Assembly (NCBI RefSeq): GCF_904849725.1 | Contig: NC_058519.1 | Location: 538,540,316-538,604,315, forward strand | DNA from: Hordeum vulgare subsp. vulgare | Lineage: Eukaryota; Streptophyta; Magnoliopsida; Poales; Poaceae | Length of the DNA: 64,000 nucleotides | Direction of reading: 5' to 3' | In this document: positions 1 through 10,470 of the stretch, in pieces | Position numbering within the stretch: the stretch's first letter is position 1 | Layout of the letters: each line of letters begins with the position of its first letter | Notes under the pieces: model-generated | Databases searched by the model: none | Seen by the model: the letters and a program-made list of their open reading frames with translations, nothing else | Told to the model about the DNA's origin: nothing | Program-made: the position numbers and the translations under genes

Positions 1-2
1 TA

Positions 3-776
3 GAGGCACACTCTCTTTTAGCATTCAATGCAAGTGACATCCCTCATGGTAAGCCCCCTGATCAATGCTTAGATGAGCTTGATAATTTTATTGTCAAGCA
101 AAATCATTTTAATGAGAGGATTCAAAGCCAATTGCATGATAATTCCCTTGCTATCAAAAGTTTGCTTGATGTTTTAAGTAGAACTGTTAATGATGTTAAA
201 GGTCTTGTTAAGCATTTTCATATGGTTCAAACTCAGCTTGAACAAATTTCTAATGTGCAAAAAGATTTACTTGCTAACAATACCAAACAAGTTGATACGC
301 AGGCATATGGTATAAAGACCCGAGGTGGTACACACACCCAGGACCCCCTATATCCAGAGGGACATCCAAAGAGGACCGAGCAAGATTCTGAATTGGAGGA
401 AGAAGATGTTGTCAGCTCCCCAAAGAAGAAGAAGAAACCCAAGGAAGCTGACAACTCCAATGATCCCATAATTGATGAAGAACCTATTGTTGATCCTAAT
501 AGTATATCTATTTCCGATGCTGAAACTGAAGATGGTGCTGAACTTGATAAAGATAATGAGAAGAATGATCCTCCTGAGGTACGAGAAGAAGAAGCACCCG
601 ACAAGCGCAAGAGGTATACTAGAGAAGACTTTGTTGCAAGAAGACATGGGAAGGAAAGAGAACCATGGGTAAAGAAATCAATGCCCTTCCCAGGTAAGTC
701 TTTCAAAACTAAAGAAGAAGAGCATTACAATAAATTTTGTGAATGGATGAAACCTCCTTTTCTTCATATTCTTTGA
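3..776 (+). pseudogene. gag: gag C-terminal part of element P (partial, frameshifted)
   Basis: The frame is open from the left window edge, so the gene begins outside. The product is a Gypsy Gag C-terminal segment. It has a helical stretch with many Gln and Leu (about 150-300), then a highly charged acidic/basic tract rich in Lys-Lys-Lys and Glu-Glu (about 400-620), and an aromatic end. It reaches a stop at 774-776 because one base is missing relative to element B just upstream; the reading continues in another frame into the protease. No CCHC zinc knuckle is visible. The equivalent region in B lies at about 35,800-36,640. Family identity is clear from the neighbouring protease and LTR; the biochemical role of this C-terminal tail is unknown. 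Confidence 0.75.
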
Positions 777-1446
777 CTGATGCTATTAAGTTGCCTCCAT
801 ACTGGAGGTATATGAAAGATATTGTTACTAATAAAAGAAAAGTTCCTAATGAGGCAATATCTACTATGCTTGTTAATTACTCTTTGAGTGGTAAGATTCC
901 TAAGAAGCTCGGTGATCCAGGTATACCCACCATTCCTTGCTCCATGAAAAATAATTATGTCAGAACTGTTTTATGTGATCTTGGTGTAGGAGTGAGTGTT
1001 ATGCCTTTCTATCTTTACAAAAGGCTTTGTTTAGATAAACTAATCCCTACATATCTCTCTCTCTTCAAATGGTTGATAAGTCAACGAGCGTTCCTGTTGG
1101 TATTTGTGAGGATGTTCCTGTTGAAGTTGCTAATTGCTTGATCCTTTCTGACTTTGTTGTGCTTGACATGCCCGAGGATGGGAGCATGTCTATCATTCTT
1201 GGTAGACCTTTTCTTATCACCGTAGGTGCTAGTATTGATTGCAATAAAGGAAAGGTGACCTTCAATGTTAATGAGAAGGAGCACATGGTATATTTTCCGA
1301 AGAAGATTGATAAAAGGCGTGGCCTTAATTCGATTGAGAATATTGAGACCGTGAAGGTTGGAGAGTGGGATTGTCCTCTACATGTGCACCACAAATACAA
1401 AACCATTATGATGGGGACAATATCCATTAAAATAAAGGTACCATGA
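770..1446 (+). pseudogene. Retropepsin-like protease of element P (frameshifted)
   Basis: The gag reading resumes in a second frame at about 770 and runs to about 1,066. A further frameshift in a CT-rich tract moves it to the frame ending at the stop 1,444-1,446. The aspartic protease signature is CDLGVGVSVMP at about 975-1,010, and the conserved second motif ILGRPFL is at about 1,195-1,215, typical of plant Gypsy proteases where D-L-G replaces D-S/T-G. The segment ends in a basic tail. No reverse transcriptase follows; 790 bases of non-coding sequence come next. Element B carries the same domain (44,534-45,055) without the central frameshift, so the ancestral frame was open here. Confidence 0.8.
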
Positions 1447-2233
1447 TTGCTTTATGAGAAGTGAAACTTTTTGCTCGATATAACATCTATTTGTTACTAA
1501 GACTTGATCAACCTTGCTAACAAATATGTTTTATATGAGTAAAAAGAGAAGCTTGTTATGTTTTCATTTCTTTTGTCTTTCTTCCTCCTTGTTGTACCAA
1601 AGTTTTAGTTTTTGAAACTTCATACGTTTAACCATTGCTTCGAGCTTTCCGGAAGTTTTCCAACTTTCGGTACTTCGATTTTTTTTCAAAAGTGAAGTTG
1701 TCAGAAAAATTCCAGAAAAAAATATAGTAAAAATTTCCACCCAAAAAGAGACGCGGGGGCACCTGGGGCCAACTAGGGGGCCACCCCTGGTCCAGGCGGC
1801 CAGGTGGCGCGGCATGGCCCTTGGCCGTGCCCATAGGTCGCCTGGGCCCACCTGGTCCGCTTTCGAGGTACTTCTTCCTCCCTTCTCTCTCTCACTCCAA
1901 AAATCGCGATTTGTCTCCTGGAGCTCGAGTTCTTGCTGTTCTTGGTGGCAAATTTTGATCTCTCTCTACAACCCATCACTTGCATTGAGAATTTGAGCAT
2001 TTGCTCCTTGTTATGTGACTCCTCCACTCCTCCAATTAAAATTTTGATTGGTAGTCTTATTTGTGAGTATTTAGGAGTTCTTTGTGCTGTTCATATGAGC
2101 TTGCATGCATGTTTAGGAATTTATTTATGAAGTTTTGACGCAATCTTATGCATCGGGGAAGTGAGTAGAATAGTTTGCTCCAACTCATTTTCGCTTAAAC
2201 CTTTGTCTTTGTGATGCATCAAAAATTTCACAA
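1447..2233 (+). other. Spacer between protease and ORF2 of element P, no gene
   Basis: This 0.8 kb tract has no ORF with recognisable motifs and is AT-rich apart from a GC-rich patch at about 1,750-1,870. Element B has the same spacer at 45,056-45,841 with strong similarity, so it is a fixed part of the family and not random flanking DNA. A leader or intron for the downstream ORF2 is possible; I see no decisive splice pair. Confidence 0.6.
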
Positions 2234-3376
2234 ATGAGCTTGTTTGGAAAAGCAAAAGGATGGCTTGGGAAGAAGAGACCCGAGCCTACCGATAGACTAA
2301 CTAGATCTGCAGCTTCACCTTCTACTGCGAGAACAAGTTACAATGATGATATCGTGCCACCGGAGTTACTCCACGAGACGGACACGACACGTGCTATGGC
2401 ATACCCGTGTTCAGATTTCCTTATGGCGGCAGGTATTAAGGATGAGTTTGATAACCTCTGTGCAGCTGCAGGTTTGACACATCTCGTAACACGACGGGTG
2501 CAACAATATCCAAAACTCACCTATTATTTTGTCAACTAGTTTAGATATAATGATAAAACTTCCATGATTGAATTCACATTATATGAGGATGTCTTTACCA
2601 TGTCTTTGGCAGAATTTTGTGACGTTATAGGTGTGCGGAATGTTGGGAAGACGACCAAAATGAAAGTTCAGCCCTACGAGCTGAAATCCTTATTCGCTTC
2701 CCTTTGCAGCAAGGATCCACGAGACATTCACCGGGGGAAGATCTCCAGCATCTTGTTTCCCCACATCAGGTATTTCGCATACTATATTGCTCGAGGGGTG
2801 TTAGCTCGTGACAACACGAGCAACATCTCGGCTCTGGATCTTGCTATCTTGGCAGCCGCCCTCTTAGGAGATAACACGTATAATATTGGTGCTTTGATTG
2901 CTCGTCGCCTCATTGCTAACAGCGACAAAGGGCCTCACTTTGGTGGCATTTATGCCACGCTTATTCTCGAGCACCTCGGGCGCACTTTACGCACGAATGA
3001 TACGCCTTTTTCATTCATAAGCTTCGATCTTACCGCTATGAAGAGGCATGAGTTTGTTACTAGGACTTCTGAGTTTGGTGACCTTGTTTATATTTTGAGG
3101 TTTGGCGAGCTTACTACTCGCGAGATTCGTCTACCTGCACCACTTTTATCTGATTACATTAGCAGGAACGGATGGTCCTTCACCTCGATTGAGCTGGACG
3201 AGTTCGTGATCCAGCAGCAGTTCCACAACCCTATGGAGGGGGTTGTTCCCGAGGAAGAAGAGCCTTCTTCTTGGGAGGACAGTCGGGCATCAGTTTACGC
3301 GCCCGATGCCTCATATGATTCTTGGAGCCACCCGTACCACTCCGGAACCGGAGGAAGCTCCCGGAGCCCGCAGTAG
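2234..3376 (+). pseudogene. ORF2 of element P: ATHILA ORF-1-like protein, one amber codon
   Basis: A 380-codon frame starts at ATG 2,234 and ends at 3,374-3,376, interrupted only by TAG at 2,537-2,539; element B has TGG at that site. The N-terminus is short and basic (FGKAKGWLGK), followed by a globular region with alternating hydrophobic helices. The order of features (an ISSILFPHIRYFAYYIA-like helix, a NIGALIARRL helix, a Gly-Gly-Ile loop, then an acidic C-terminus with Pro, Ser and Gly) resembles by eye the ATHILA ORF-1 family of plant Gypsy elements. It occupies the place where Athila elements may carry an env-like gene, but I see no signal peptide or transmembrane segment. Function unknown. 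The copy in B is broken at different places, implying an intact ancestor. Confidence 0.65.
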
Positions 3377-5190
3377 CCAAGCCCAACTTAGGCCAAAAGC
3401 CTAAGCTTGGGGGAGTATGTACCCTTGTCCCCTTTCATTGTATCATCCGTGGTTTCCTTTTGAATCTTTTCGCAGTTTTTGCATGTTGTTCTTTGTTCTT
3501 TCTTTGCAAAAACAACAAAAAGATTTCTCTTTTCTTTTGCCTCAGTTAACCTTTGGAAAACCCAAAAAGATTTCCTTTCTCTCTTTAGTTTGCTTTGTTT
3601 GCAGAGTTTAGCCCACGCCCATGGTTGCAGTTGCACTTGATTATATCTTTGTATGTTCGATCGTGCAAGTGATGATGCAATAATGACGAAGATCGACGAA
3701 AGGGATGCAACGAGGAAAGCCGGTATGAACTCTATTTGTTTCTACTTTTGTACATATGCATGTACTTATGATCTAGAGACGAGCTTGTAGCGACATAGTG
3801 TTATGTTTACAATGCTTTCCAGTAGTTCATGCATTCTTTGTGACTAGTCTCAAATAGTTGGAGTGCATAATGTGTTATTGAAATGATTTTCATGCATTGC
3901 ATTGCTCATGGTTTGGCATATTGGAGTGGTATTTCCCTTCGGAGAGTTTTAGGATTTACTTGGCACATGCTTACACATGTTTTTGACTAGAAGTCTATAA
4001 AGCCTTGATGATCTTTTTATTTCGCAATAGTTATATCCCTTTCATGCCCGATACAATGTTGCTTTGTCGCTCTGCATGATTATAACCGTTATTGCTCTCT
4101 AGTTGGTCGCTTCCCCGCCTTTTGCTAGCCTTCGCCTGTACTAAGCGGACTTACTGCTTGTGCATCCAAAATCCTTGAAACCAATTGCGCCATATGAGTC
4201 CACCATACCTACCTATATGCGGTATTTATGTGTCGTCCTAAGTAAATTTGCATGTGCCTTATTCGAAAAGTTTCAAATAAATATTTTGTTTTGTATGCCC
4301 GAACCACTCATGTAGTGACTAGAGCCATCAGTATCTTCCATGCTAAGTGGGTTATTCTCAAGATATGTGTTGATTCACTATCATTCACGAGAAAGTGGCT
4401 GGTAACTGGGATGCCCAGTTCTGTGCTCAAAGTCAAATCAAATTTAATGAAACAAACCCCCCCAGGATTGTTGTTTGTATGGACAGTACCTGTGGATTCG
4501 GCCCGCCGTGGAGTGTGATTGATTGGTGGAGGGGGAGTAAAAACTTTACTTTTCTGCTTGCGAACCGCCTATAATGTATTTAGCATGGAAGGTATTGAGA
4601 TCTCTTAGTTGTTACATTGACAATGAAAGCATACCACCCAAAATTTTGATTCATCTCTGTTTTAAAAGCTCAAGTTCTCGCACCTCTGCAAATCAAAGCT
4701 TCCCTCTGCGAAGGGCCTATCTATTTTACTTTACTGTTGAGTCATCCTCTTCTTATAAAAAGGCACCAACTATAGAGAGCATAATTGTCATTCCGAGTGT
4801 AATGTGCATTGTCCCAAAGTACCACATTGTCTTGTGCATGATTGTGATATTACTTATTCTGAAATATTTATTTCTAGTATCCTTTAAGACTCCGAAGGAG
4901 CGTCTACATTTATGTTTTGCTTCACTCTTGGGGGCTAGCGAGATACCACTCTAGTATGTCCGAGTCATGAGCATTGTGATCTCGTCATGATTTTCAGTTG
5001 CATATTATTCATTCTTAGTTGTTTGAAATTCTTCACATGATCGAAGGATTGCTTCGTGCATTGTATTTGTAGCATTGCTTCAATACTCGTTGGACTTGTT
5101 CTTATATACATGTGATCAAGCAAAAGAGTTTGTCAAGTTTTCTTTGTTGCGCCCAGTTCATTGAACTGAATTGCTTGAGGACAAGCAATA
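3377..5190 (+). other. Non-coding 3' tract of element P
   Basis: About 1.8 kb separates ORF2 from the 3' LTR. It opens with a polypurine-like motif (3,403-3,415) just after the ORF2 stop and contains no supportable gene. Small ORFs here (for example 4,252-4,518 and 4,574-4,954) are not preserved in the homologous tract of element B (46,994-48,780), while the nucleotide sequence is well conserved, which suggests cis-acting or passive sequence. The - strand of 56,603-57,093 (element E) carries a related tract. Confidence 0.65.
3403..3415 (+). other. Internal polypurine-tract-like motif of element P
   Basis: AAGCTTGGGGGAG lies 27 bases after the ORF2 stop. The same string precedes the 3' LTR in element B (about 48,787-48,799), where it is the plus-strand primer. 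Element B also has the internal copy, at 46,981-46,993. This could be a second (central) plus-strand primer or a relic of an older LTR junction. Confidence 0.55.
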
Positions 5191-5194
5191 TGCT

Positions 5195-5208
5195 AAGCTC
5201 GTGGGAGT
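5195..5208 (+). other. Polypurine tract before the LTR of element P
   Basis: The purine-rich run AAGCTCGTGGGAGT lies directly before the LTR start TGATATG at 5,209. It is a degenerate form of the AAGCTTGGGGGAGT found in element B. It marks the plus-strand primer of reverse transcription and fixes the LTR start. Confidence 0.75.
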
Positions 5209-6601
5209 TGATATGTCTCAAACGTATCGACTTTTCCAAACACTTTTGCTATTGTTTTGTCCTCATTCTTGCATGATTTGAATGAAACTAACCCGGACTG
5301 ACGCTGTTTTCAGCAGAGCTGCTTGTATGGTTTTCTTGTGTGCAGGAAAATGGATATTTAGACGTTCCAGAAAATTCCCATAAAAAATAGAGAAAATCCA
5401 CGCACCAGGAGAACCTTGGGCCAAAAGATGGGCCATAGGGGGCCACCAGGGCTCCAGGCGGCCTGTGGGCGCGACCTGCCCCGTGGACGCGCCGGGAGCA
5501 CACGTGGGTGGAGTCCACCTTCTCTGGTGCCCTACCTTGGCTCCTATTTTTACCCGTGACGGAGAAATCCCACATCAAAAGTCGTTTTGCAAGTTCTCGA
5601 CGTGGAGCCACCGCCACCCTCGGTTCTTCTTCGGGAGAGTTAATCTGGAGGCTGCTTTGGCCTCCGGAGAGGGTAAGTCGTCACCATCGTCATCACCATC
5701 ACCACTCCACCACTCTTCCATGGCTTCCCCCATCATGTGTGAGTAATTCCCTGCTGTAGGTGAAGGGGATGGTAGGGACTGGATGAGTTAGATCATGTAA
5801 CAGTTCATCGGATTGTTGGGGGCATGTTGCCTATCATCTACTATGGTGTTTATCATCTTTACTAGTACTTGTTACTCTTAATGCTTGTCACTTTGGGCCC
5901 GAGTGCCATGATTTCAGATCTGAATTCATTATGTTTTCATGAATATATTTGTGTTCTTGATCCTATCTATGAGCAGTATGCACCCATTATAGTCGGGAAC
6001 CGGCGATCCTAATGGTGATAGCTTGGGACACCAAATGGGATAGACTATAGTTTGAGGATTCCATGTATCCATTGATTGTTAATGCTTTGTTCCGATGCTC
6101 TTTGATAGGAGCACCTTAATCTCCATAAGTTCCTTTTGGCCCCGTTGGTAGCGGGATGGTAGGATAGAAGATGTTGTGCAAGTTCTTATTGCAAGCACGC
6201 ATGGCTACCTCGGGATACATGCCTAATGTTTGATATTTGCCTAGATGATCATAACTTTTCTTTGTGCCTTGCCCCAAGTTAAATACATGATGTCTCTCAT
6301 CCATGACCAACCACCCATCTCCCTAGCCTACAGTGTTTTAATCCTGGTAGTTACAAGTTGCTTTACTTTCGCCGTTTTACTTTCATTGCTTTGCCACTAT
6401 TACTTCCGTTGCCACCATCACTTCCATATCACCGTTGCTACTAATATTTGTTGACAAGCAAGTATCTTTTAGGTGCAGTTGAATTGACAACTCAACTGTT
6501 AAAGCTTATAAATATTATTTGGCTCCCCTTGTGTCGAATCAATAAATTGGGTTATCTTACCCGCGAAGACTGTTGCGATCCCCTACACTTGTGGGTTATC
6601 A
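5209..6601 (+). repeat. LTR of element P (1,393 bp)
   Basis: The LTR begins TGATATGTCTC after the polypurine tract and ends GGGTTATCA at 6,601, immediately before the leader with the primer binding site. It is homologous along its whole length to both LTRs of element B (33,142-34,515 and 48,800-50,166). It contains a GC-rich patch (about 5,400-5,560) and a CAT/CAC-rich tract (about 5,685-5,720). Because a polypurine tract lies before it and a primer site after it, it acts as 3' LTR for the left internal region and 5' LTR for the right one. Confidence 0.88.
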
Positions 6602-6612
6602 AGACTATTTTT

Positions 6613-6630
6613 TGGCGCCGTTGCCGGGGA
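6613..6630 (+). other. Primer binding site of element P, tRNA-Asp type
   Basis: TGGCGCCGTTGCCGGGGA lies 11 bases after the LTR end. This is the 18-base site typical of Athila-like Gypsy elements, complementary to the 3' end of tRNA-Asp. It is intact here; element B has one change (TGGCGTCG). Confidence 0.85.
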
Positions 6631-6688
6631 GCATAGCTTTATTTACAAGTCTACTTAAAGTTATTTTGCTTGCTGCGATTTATTCACT

Positions 6689-6957
6689 ATGGGTAAGAAA
6701 GGAGACCCCAAGGTTCCAATTTTACCATCCACTACACGAAAAGGTATTTTTCTTAGCACTAGCGCTACACTTGATTCACCTTCTGTTATGAGTAAGTTTT
6801 CTTCACCACCACCACATGTTGCTTCTACCGAGTCTGTCACTATGTGTGATACTTTTGATGATGCTTCTACTACTCTTGATGAGCCTGGTTTACTTGGTTA
6901 TTTTATTGAGTCTCAGATTGCTAAGGCTGCTAATCAGTGTGGAATTGAACTTCCTGT
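6689..6957 (+). pseudogene. gag: gag N-terminus of the second P unit, truncated
   Basis: ATG at 6,689 opens a frame matching the N-terminus of the element B Gag (from about 34,606): a short basic start, a Ser/Thr/Pro-rich stretch, and an acidic helix ending near the motif QCGIELP. Homology to Gag stops at about 6,957. The frame runs on artificially into Copia LTR sequence and ends at 7,063, so that tail is not real Gag. In element B the corresponding ATG is mutated and a stop follows; in this copy the start is preserved but the rest of the gene is gone. Confidence 0.75.
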
Positions 6958-7416
6958 TTCACACTACCCCATACCTAGTTGTTCCCTTTGTCCTTCAGTA
7001 TGTTACTTGCCCGAGATTCGATCGTCGGTATCTCCATACCTAGTTCAATATCGTTACGGGTGATGATGAGATGATGTATATACTTCTCGCTCCATGTTGA
7101 TTACCCAAGTGGAAGGTTGAGATGTAGTCAGCAACAAGTTTTCCCTTACACGGAGACTGTAAGGTTTATCGAACCAGGAGGACTCCTAGGACCAACAAGT
7201 AGGTGTCTTCCACCCTGGCGCTAGCAGAAGACGTGGACCTGCACACACACAAATAAAATTGCTCCCAACAAGTACAAAGAGGTTGTCAATCTCTCCGGCC
7301 TTGTAGTTTGCAAAGGATCAAAACACAAGTGGGAATAGTAATAGTGATTGGAACAGAAAAGTAAATGAAAACGATAAATGATGGAGGTGTAAATGATGAT
7401 GGTGATATGGACCGGG

Positions 7417-9241
7417 TGTTGGAAATATGCCCTAGAGGCAATAATAAATTAGTTATTATTATATTTCTTAGTTCATGATAATCGTTTATTATCCATGCTA
7501 TAATTGTATTGATTGGAAACACAATATTTGTGTGGATACATAGACAAAACACTGTCCCTAGTAAGCCTCTAGTTGACTAGCTCGTTGTTCAAAGATGGTC
7601 AAGGTTTCCTGGCCATAGGCAAGTGTTGTCACTTGATAACGGGATCACATCATTAGGAGAATCATGTGATGGACTAGACCCAAACTAATAGACGTAGCAT
7701 GTTGATCGTGTTATTTTGTTGCTACTGTTTTCTGCGTGTCAAGTATTTATTCCTATGACCATGAGATCATATAACTCACTGACACCGGAGGAATGCTTTG
7801 TGTGTATCAAACGTCGCAACGTAACTGGGTGACTATAAAGATGCTCTACAGGTATCTCCGAAGGTGTTAGTTGAGTTAGTATGGATCAAGACTGGGATTT
7901 GTCACTCCGTATGACGGAGAGGTATCTCGGGGCCCACTCGGTAATACAACATCACACACAAGCCTTGCAAGCAATGTAACTTAGTGTAAGTTGCGGGATC
8001 TTGTATTACGGAACGAGTAAAGAGACTTGCCGGTAAACGAGATTGAAATAGGTATACGGATACTGACGATCGAATCTTGGGCGAGTAACATACCGAAGGA
8101 CAAAGGGAATGACATACGGGATTATACGAATCCTTGGCACTGAGGTTCAAACGATAAGATCTTCGTAGAATATGTAGGATCCAATATGGGCATCCAGGTC
8201 CCGCTATTGGATATTGGCCGAGGAGTCTCTCGGGTCATGTCTACATAGTTCTCGAACCCGCAGGGTCTGCACACTTAAGGTTAGACGTTGTTTTATGCGT
8301 ATTTGAGTTATATGGTTGGTTACCGAATGTTGTTCGGAGTCCCGGATGAGATCACGGACGTCACGAGGGTTTCCGGAATGGTCCGGAAACGAAGATTGAT
8401 ATATAGGATGACCTCATTTGATTACCGGAAGGTTTTCGGAGTTACCCGGAATGTACCGGGAATGACGAATGGGTTCCGGGAGTTCACCGGGGGGGGGGGG
8501 GCAACCCACCCCGGGGAAGCCCATAGGCTTTGGGGAGACACACCAGCCCTTAGTGGGCTGGTGGGACAGCCCCAAAGGGGCCTATGCGCCAAGAGAAAGA
8601 AAATCAAAGGAAAAGAAAAAAAAAGAGGGAAGAAGTGGGAAGGGAGGGGGACTCCTCCCACCAAACCAAGTCCAACTCGGTTTGGGGGGGGGGAGTCCTC
8701 CCCCCCTTGGCTCGGCCGACCCCTTGGGAGTCCCTTGGACCCCAAGGCAAGGTCCCCCTCCCTCCTCCTATATATATGGTGCTTTTAGGGCAGATTTGAG
8801 ACGACTTTCTCACGGCTGCCCGACCACATACCTCCATAGTTTTTCCTCTAGATCGCGTTTCTGCGGAGCTCGGGCGGAGCCCTGCTGAGACGAGATCATC
8901 ACCAACCTCCGGAGCACCGTCACGCTGCCGGAGAAATCTTCTACCTCTCCGTCTCTCTTGATGGATCAAGAAGGCCGAGATCATCGTCGAGCTGTACGTG
9001 TGCTGAACGCGGAGGTGCCGTCCGTTCGGTACTAGATCGTGGGACTGATCGCGGGATTGTTCGCGGGGCGGATCGAGGGACGTGAGGACATTCCACTACA
9101 TCAACCGCGTTCTCTAACGCTTCTGCTGTACGGTCTACAAGGGTACGTAGATCACTCATCCCCTCTCGTAGATGGACATCACCATGATAGGTCTTTGTGC
9201 GCGTAGGAAATTTTTTGTTTCCCATGCGGCGTTTCCCAATA
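7417..9241 (+). repeat. 5' LTR of Copia H
   Basis: Begins TGTTGGAAATATGCCC and ends TTTCCCAATA, where CA has become TA. TATATATA at 8,769-8,776 lies at the position expected for the BARE/Angela promoter, after GC-rich sequence with G runs (12-13 G at about 8,489-8,501). Homopolymer lengths differ from the 3' LTR. Small ORFs on both strands recur in all LTR copies and are treated as non-coding. Confidence 0.92.
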
Positions 9242-9242
9242 G

Positions 9243-9255
9243 TGGCATCATGAGC
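9243..9255 (+). other. Degenerate primer binding site of Copia H (initiator tRNA-Met type)
   Basis: TGGCATCATGAGC follows the LTR end by one base. BARE-type elements use TGGTATCAGAGC here, complementary to initiator tRNA-Met, so this copy has substitutions and an insertion. Confidence 0.65.
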
Positions 9256-10470
9256 TAGGTTCATGCGTAGATGTCTTCTCGAGTAGAACACAAAAGGTTT
9301 TGTGGGCGGTGATGTGCGCTTTGCTGCCCTCCTTAGTCTTTTCTTGATTCCGCGGTATTGTTGGATTGAAGCGGCTTGGACCGACATTACTCGTACGCTT
9401 ACGAGAGACTGGTTTCATCGTTACGAGTAACCCCCTTTGCTCAAAGATGACTGGCAAGTGACGGTTTCTCCAACTTTAGTTGAATCGGATTTGACCGGGG
9501 AGGTCCTTGGATGAGGTTAAATAGCGATTCATATATCTCCGTTGTGGTGTTTGCGTAAGTAAGATGCGATCCTACTAGATACCCTTGGTCACCACGTAAA
9601 ACATGCAACAACAAAATTAGAGGACGTCTAACTTGTGTGATGTGATATGGCCAATGATGTGATGTGATATATTGGATGTATGAGATGATCATGTTGTAAT
9701 AGAAATATCGACTTGCACGTCGATGGTACGGCAACCGGCAGGAGCCATAGGGTTGTCTTTATACTAACATATGTGCTTGCTGATGCGTTTACTATTTTGC
9801 TAGGATGTAGCTTTAGTAGTAATAGCATAAGTAGCACGACAACCCCGATGGCAACACGTTCATGGATGATCATGGTGTGGCGCCGGTGACAAGAAGATTG
9901 TGCCGGTGCTTTGGTGATGGAGATCAAGAAGCACGTGATGATGGCCATATCATGTCACTTATGAATTGCATGTGATGTTAATCCTTTTATGCACCTTATT
10001 TTGCTTAAGAACGACGGTAGCATTATGAGGTGATCTCTCACTAAAATTTCAAGATGAAATTGTGTTCTCCCCGACTGTGGACCGTTGCGACAGTTCTCCG
10101 TTTCGAGACACCACGTGATGATCGGGTGTGATAGACTCAACGTTCACATACAACGGGTGCAAAACAGTTGCACACGTGGAACACTCAGGTTAAGCTTGAC
10201 GAGCCTAGCATGTGCAGACATGGCCTCGGAACACATGAGACCGAAAGGTCGAGCATGAATCGTATAGTTGATATGATTAGCATAGGGATGCTTACCACTG
10301 AAACTATTCTCGACTCACGTGATGATCGGACTTGAGATAGCGGATTTGGATCATGTACCACTCAAATGACTAGAGAGATGTACTTTTTGAGTGGGAGTTC
10401 TTAAGTAATATGATTAATTGAACTAATTGTCATGAACATAGTCTAATGGTCTTTGCGAATTACGATGTAG
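9256..10470 (+). other. Untranslated leader of Copia H
   Basis: About 1.2 kb between the primer site and the first traces of gag. BARE/Angela elements characteristically have a leader over 1 kb long. ORFs in it are short and show no motifs. Nothing else is seen. Confidence 0.7.

Larger units (their letters stand above)
1..6957 (+). mobile_element. Element P: non-autonomous Athila-like Gypsy relic, internal-LTR-internal
   Basis: The window opens inside the internal region of a Ty3/Gypsy element: gag, a protease, a long spacer, an extra ORF, a 1.8 kb non-coding tract, a polypurine tract and an LTR (5,209-6,601). After the LTR the sequence does not leave the element. A primer site (6,613-6,630) and the start of gag (from 6,689) follow, until homology stops at 6,957. 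One LTR is thus shared by two internal regions. No reverse transcriptase, RNase H or integrase is visible between the protease and the LTR, so the family is non-autonomous as seen here. Element B (33,142-50,166) is a second copy with the same layout. Assignment to the Athila-like group rests on the primer site and the protease style. Confidence 0.85.

Noticed and set aside
2234..3376. ORF2 as a retroviral-type envelope gene
   Set aside because: The position would fit, but I see no signal peptide, no transmembrane helix and no cysteine pattern; the sequence looks soluble and ATHILA ORF-1-like.
6689..7063. 124-codon ORF read as one gene
   Set aside because: Only the first 90 codons are Gag; the rest is translated from a Copia LTR fragment and a solo LTR border.
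7902..8150. 82-codon antisense ORF repeated at 7,902-8,150, 14,663-14,911 (-) and 59,409-59,657 (+)
   Set aside because: It lies in the same place in every BARE/Angela LTR copy. The LTR DNA is nearly identical throughout, so preservation of the ORF needs no selection; no protein motif is present.
8288..8888. Overlapping Pro/Gly-rich ORFs on both strands of the Copia LTRs (also 15,049-15,643 and 58,582-59,271)
   Set aside because: Low-complexity translation of GC-rich U3/R sequence with G and A homopolymers; frames change with run length between copies.
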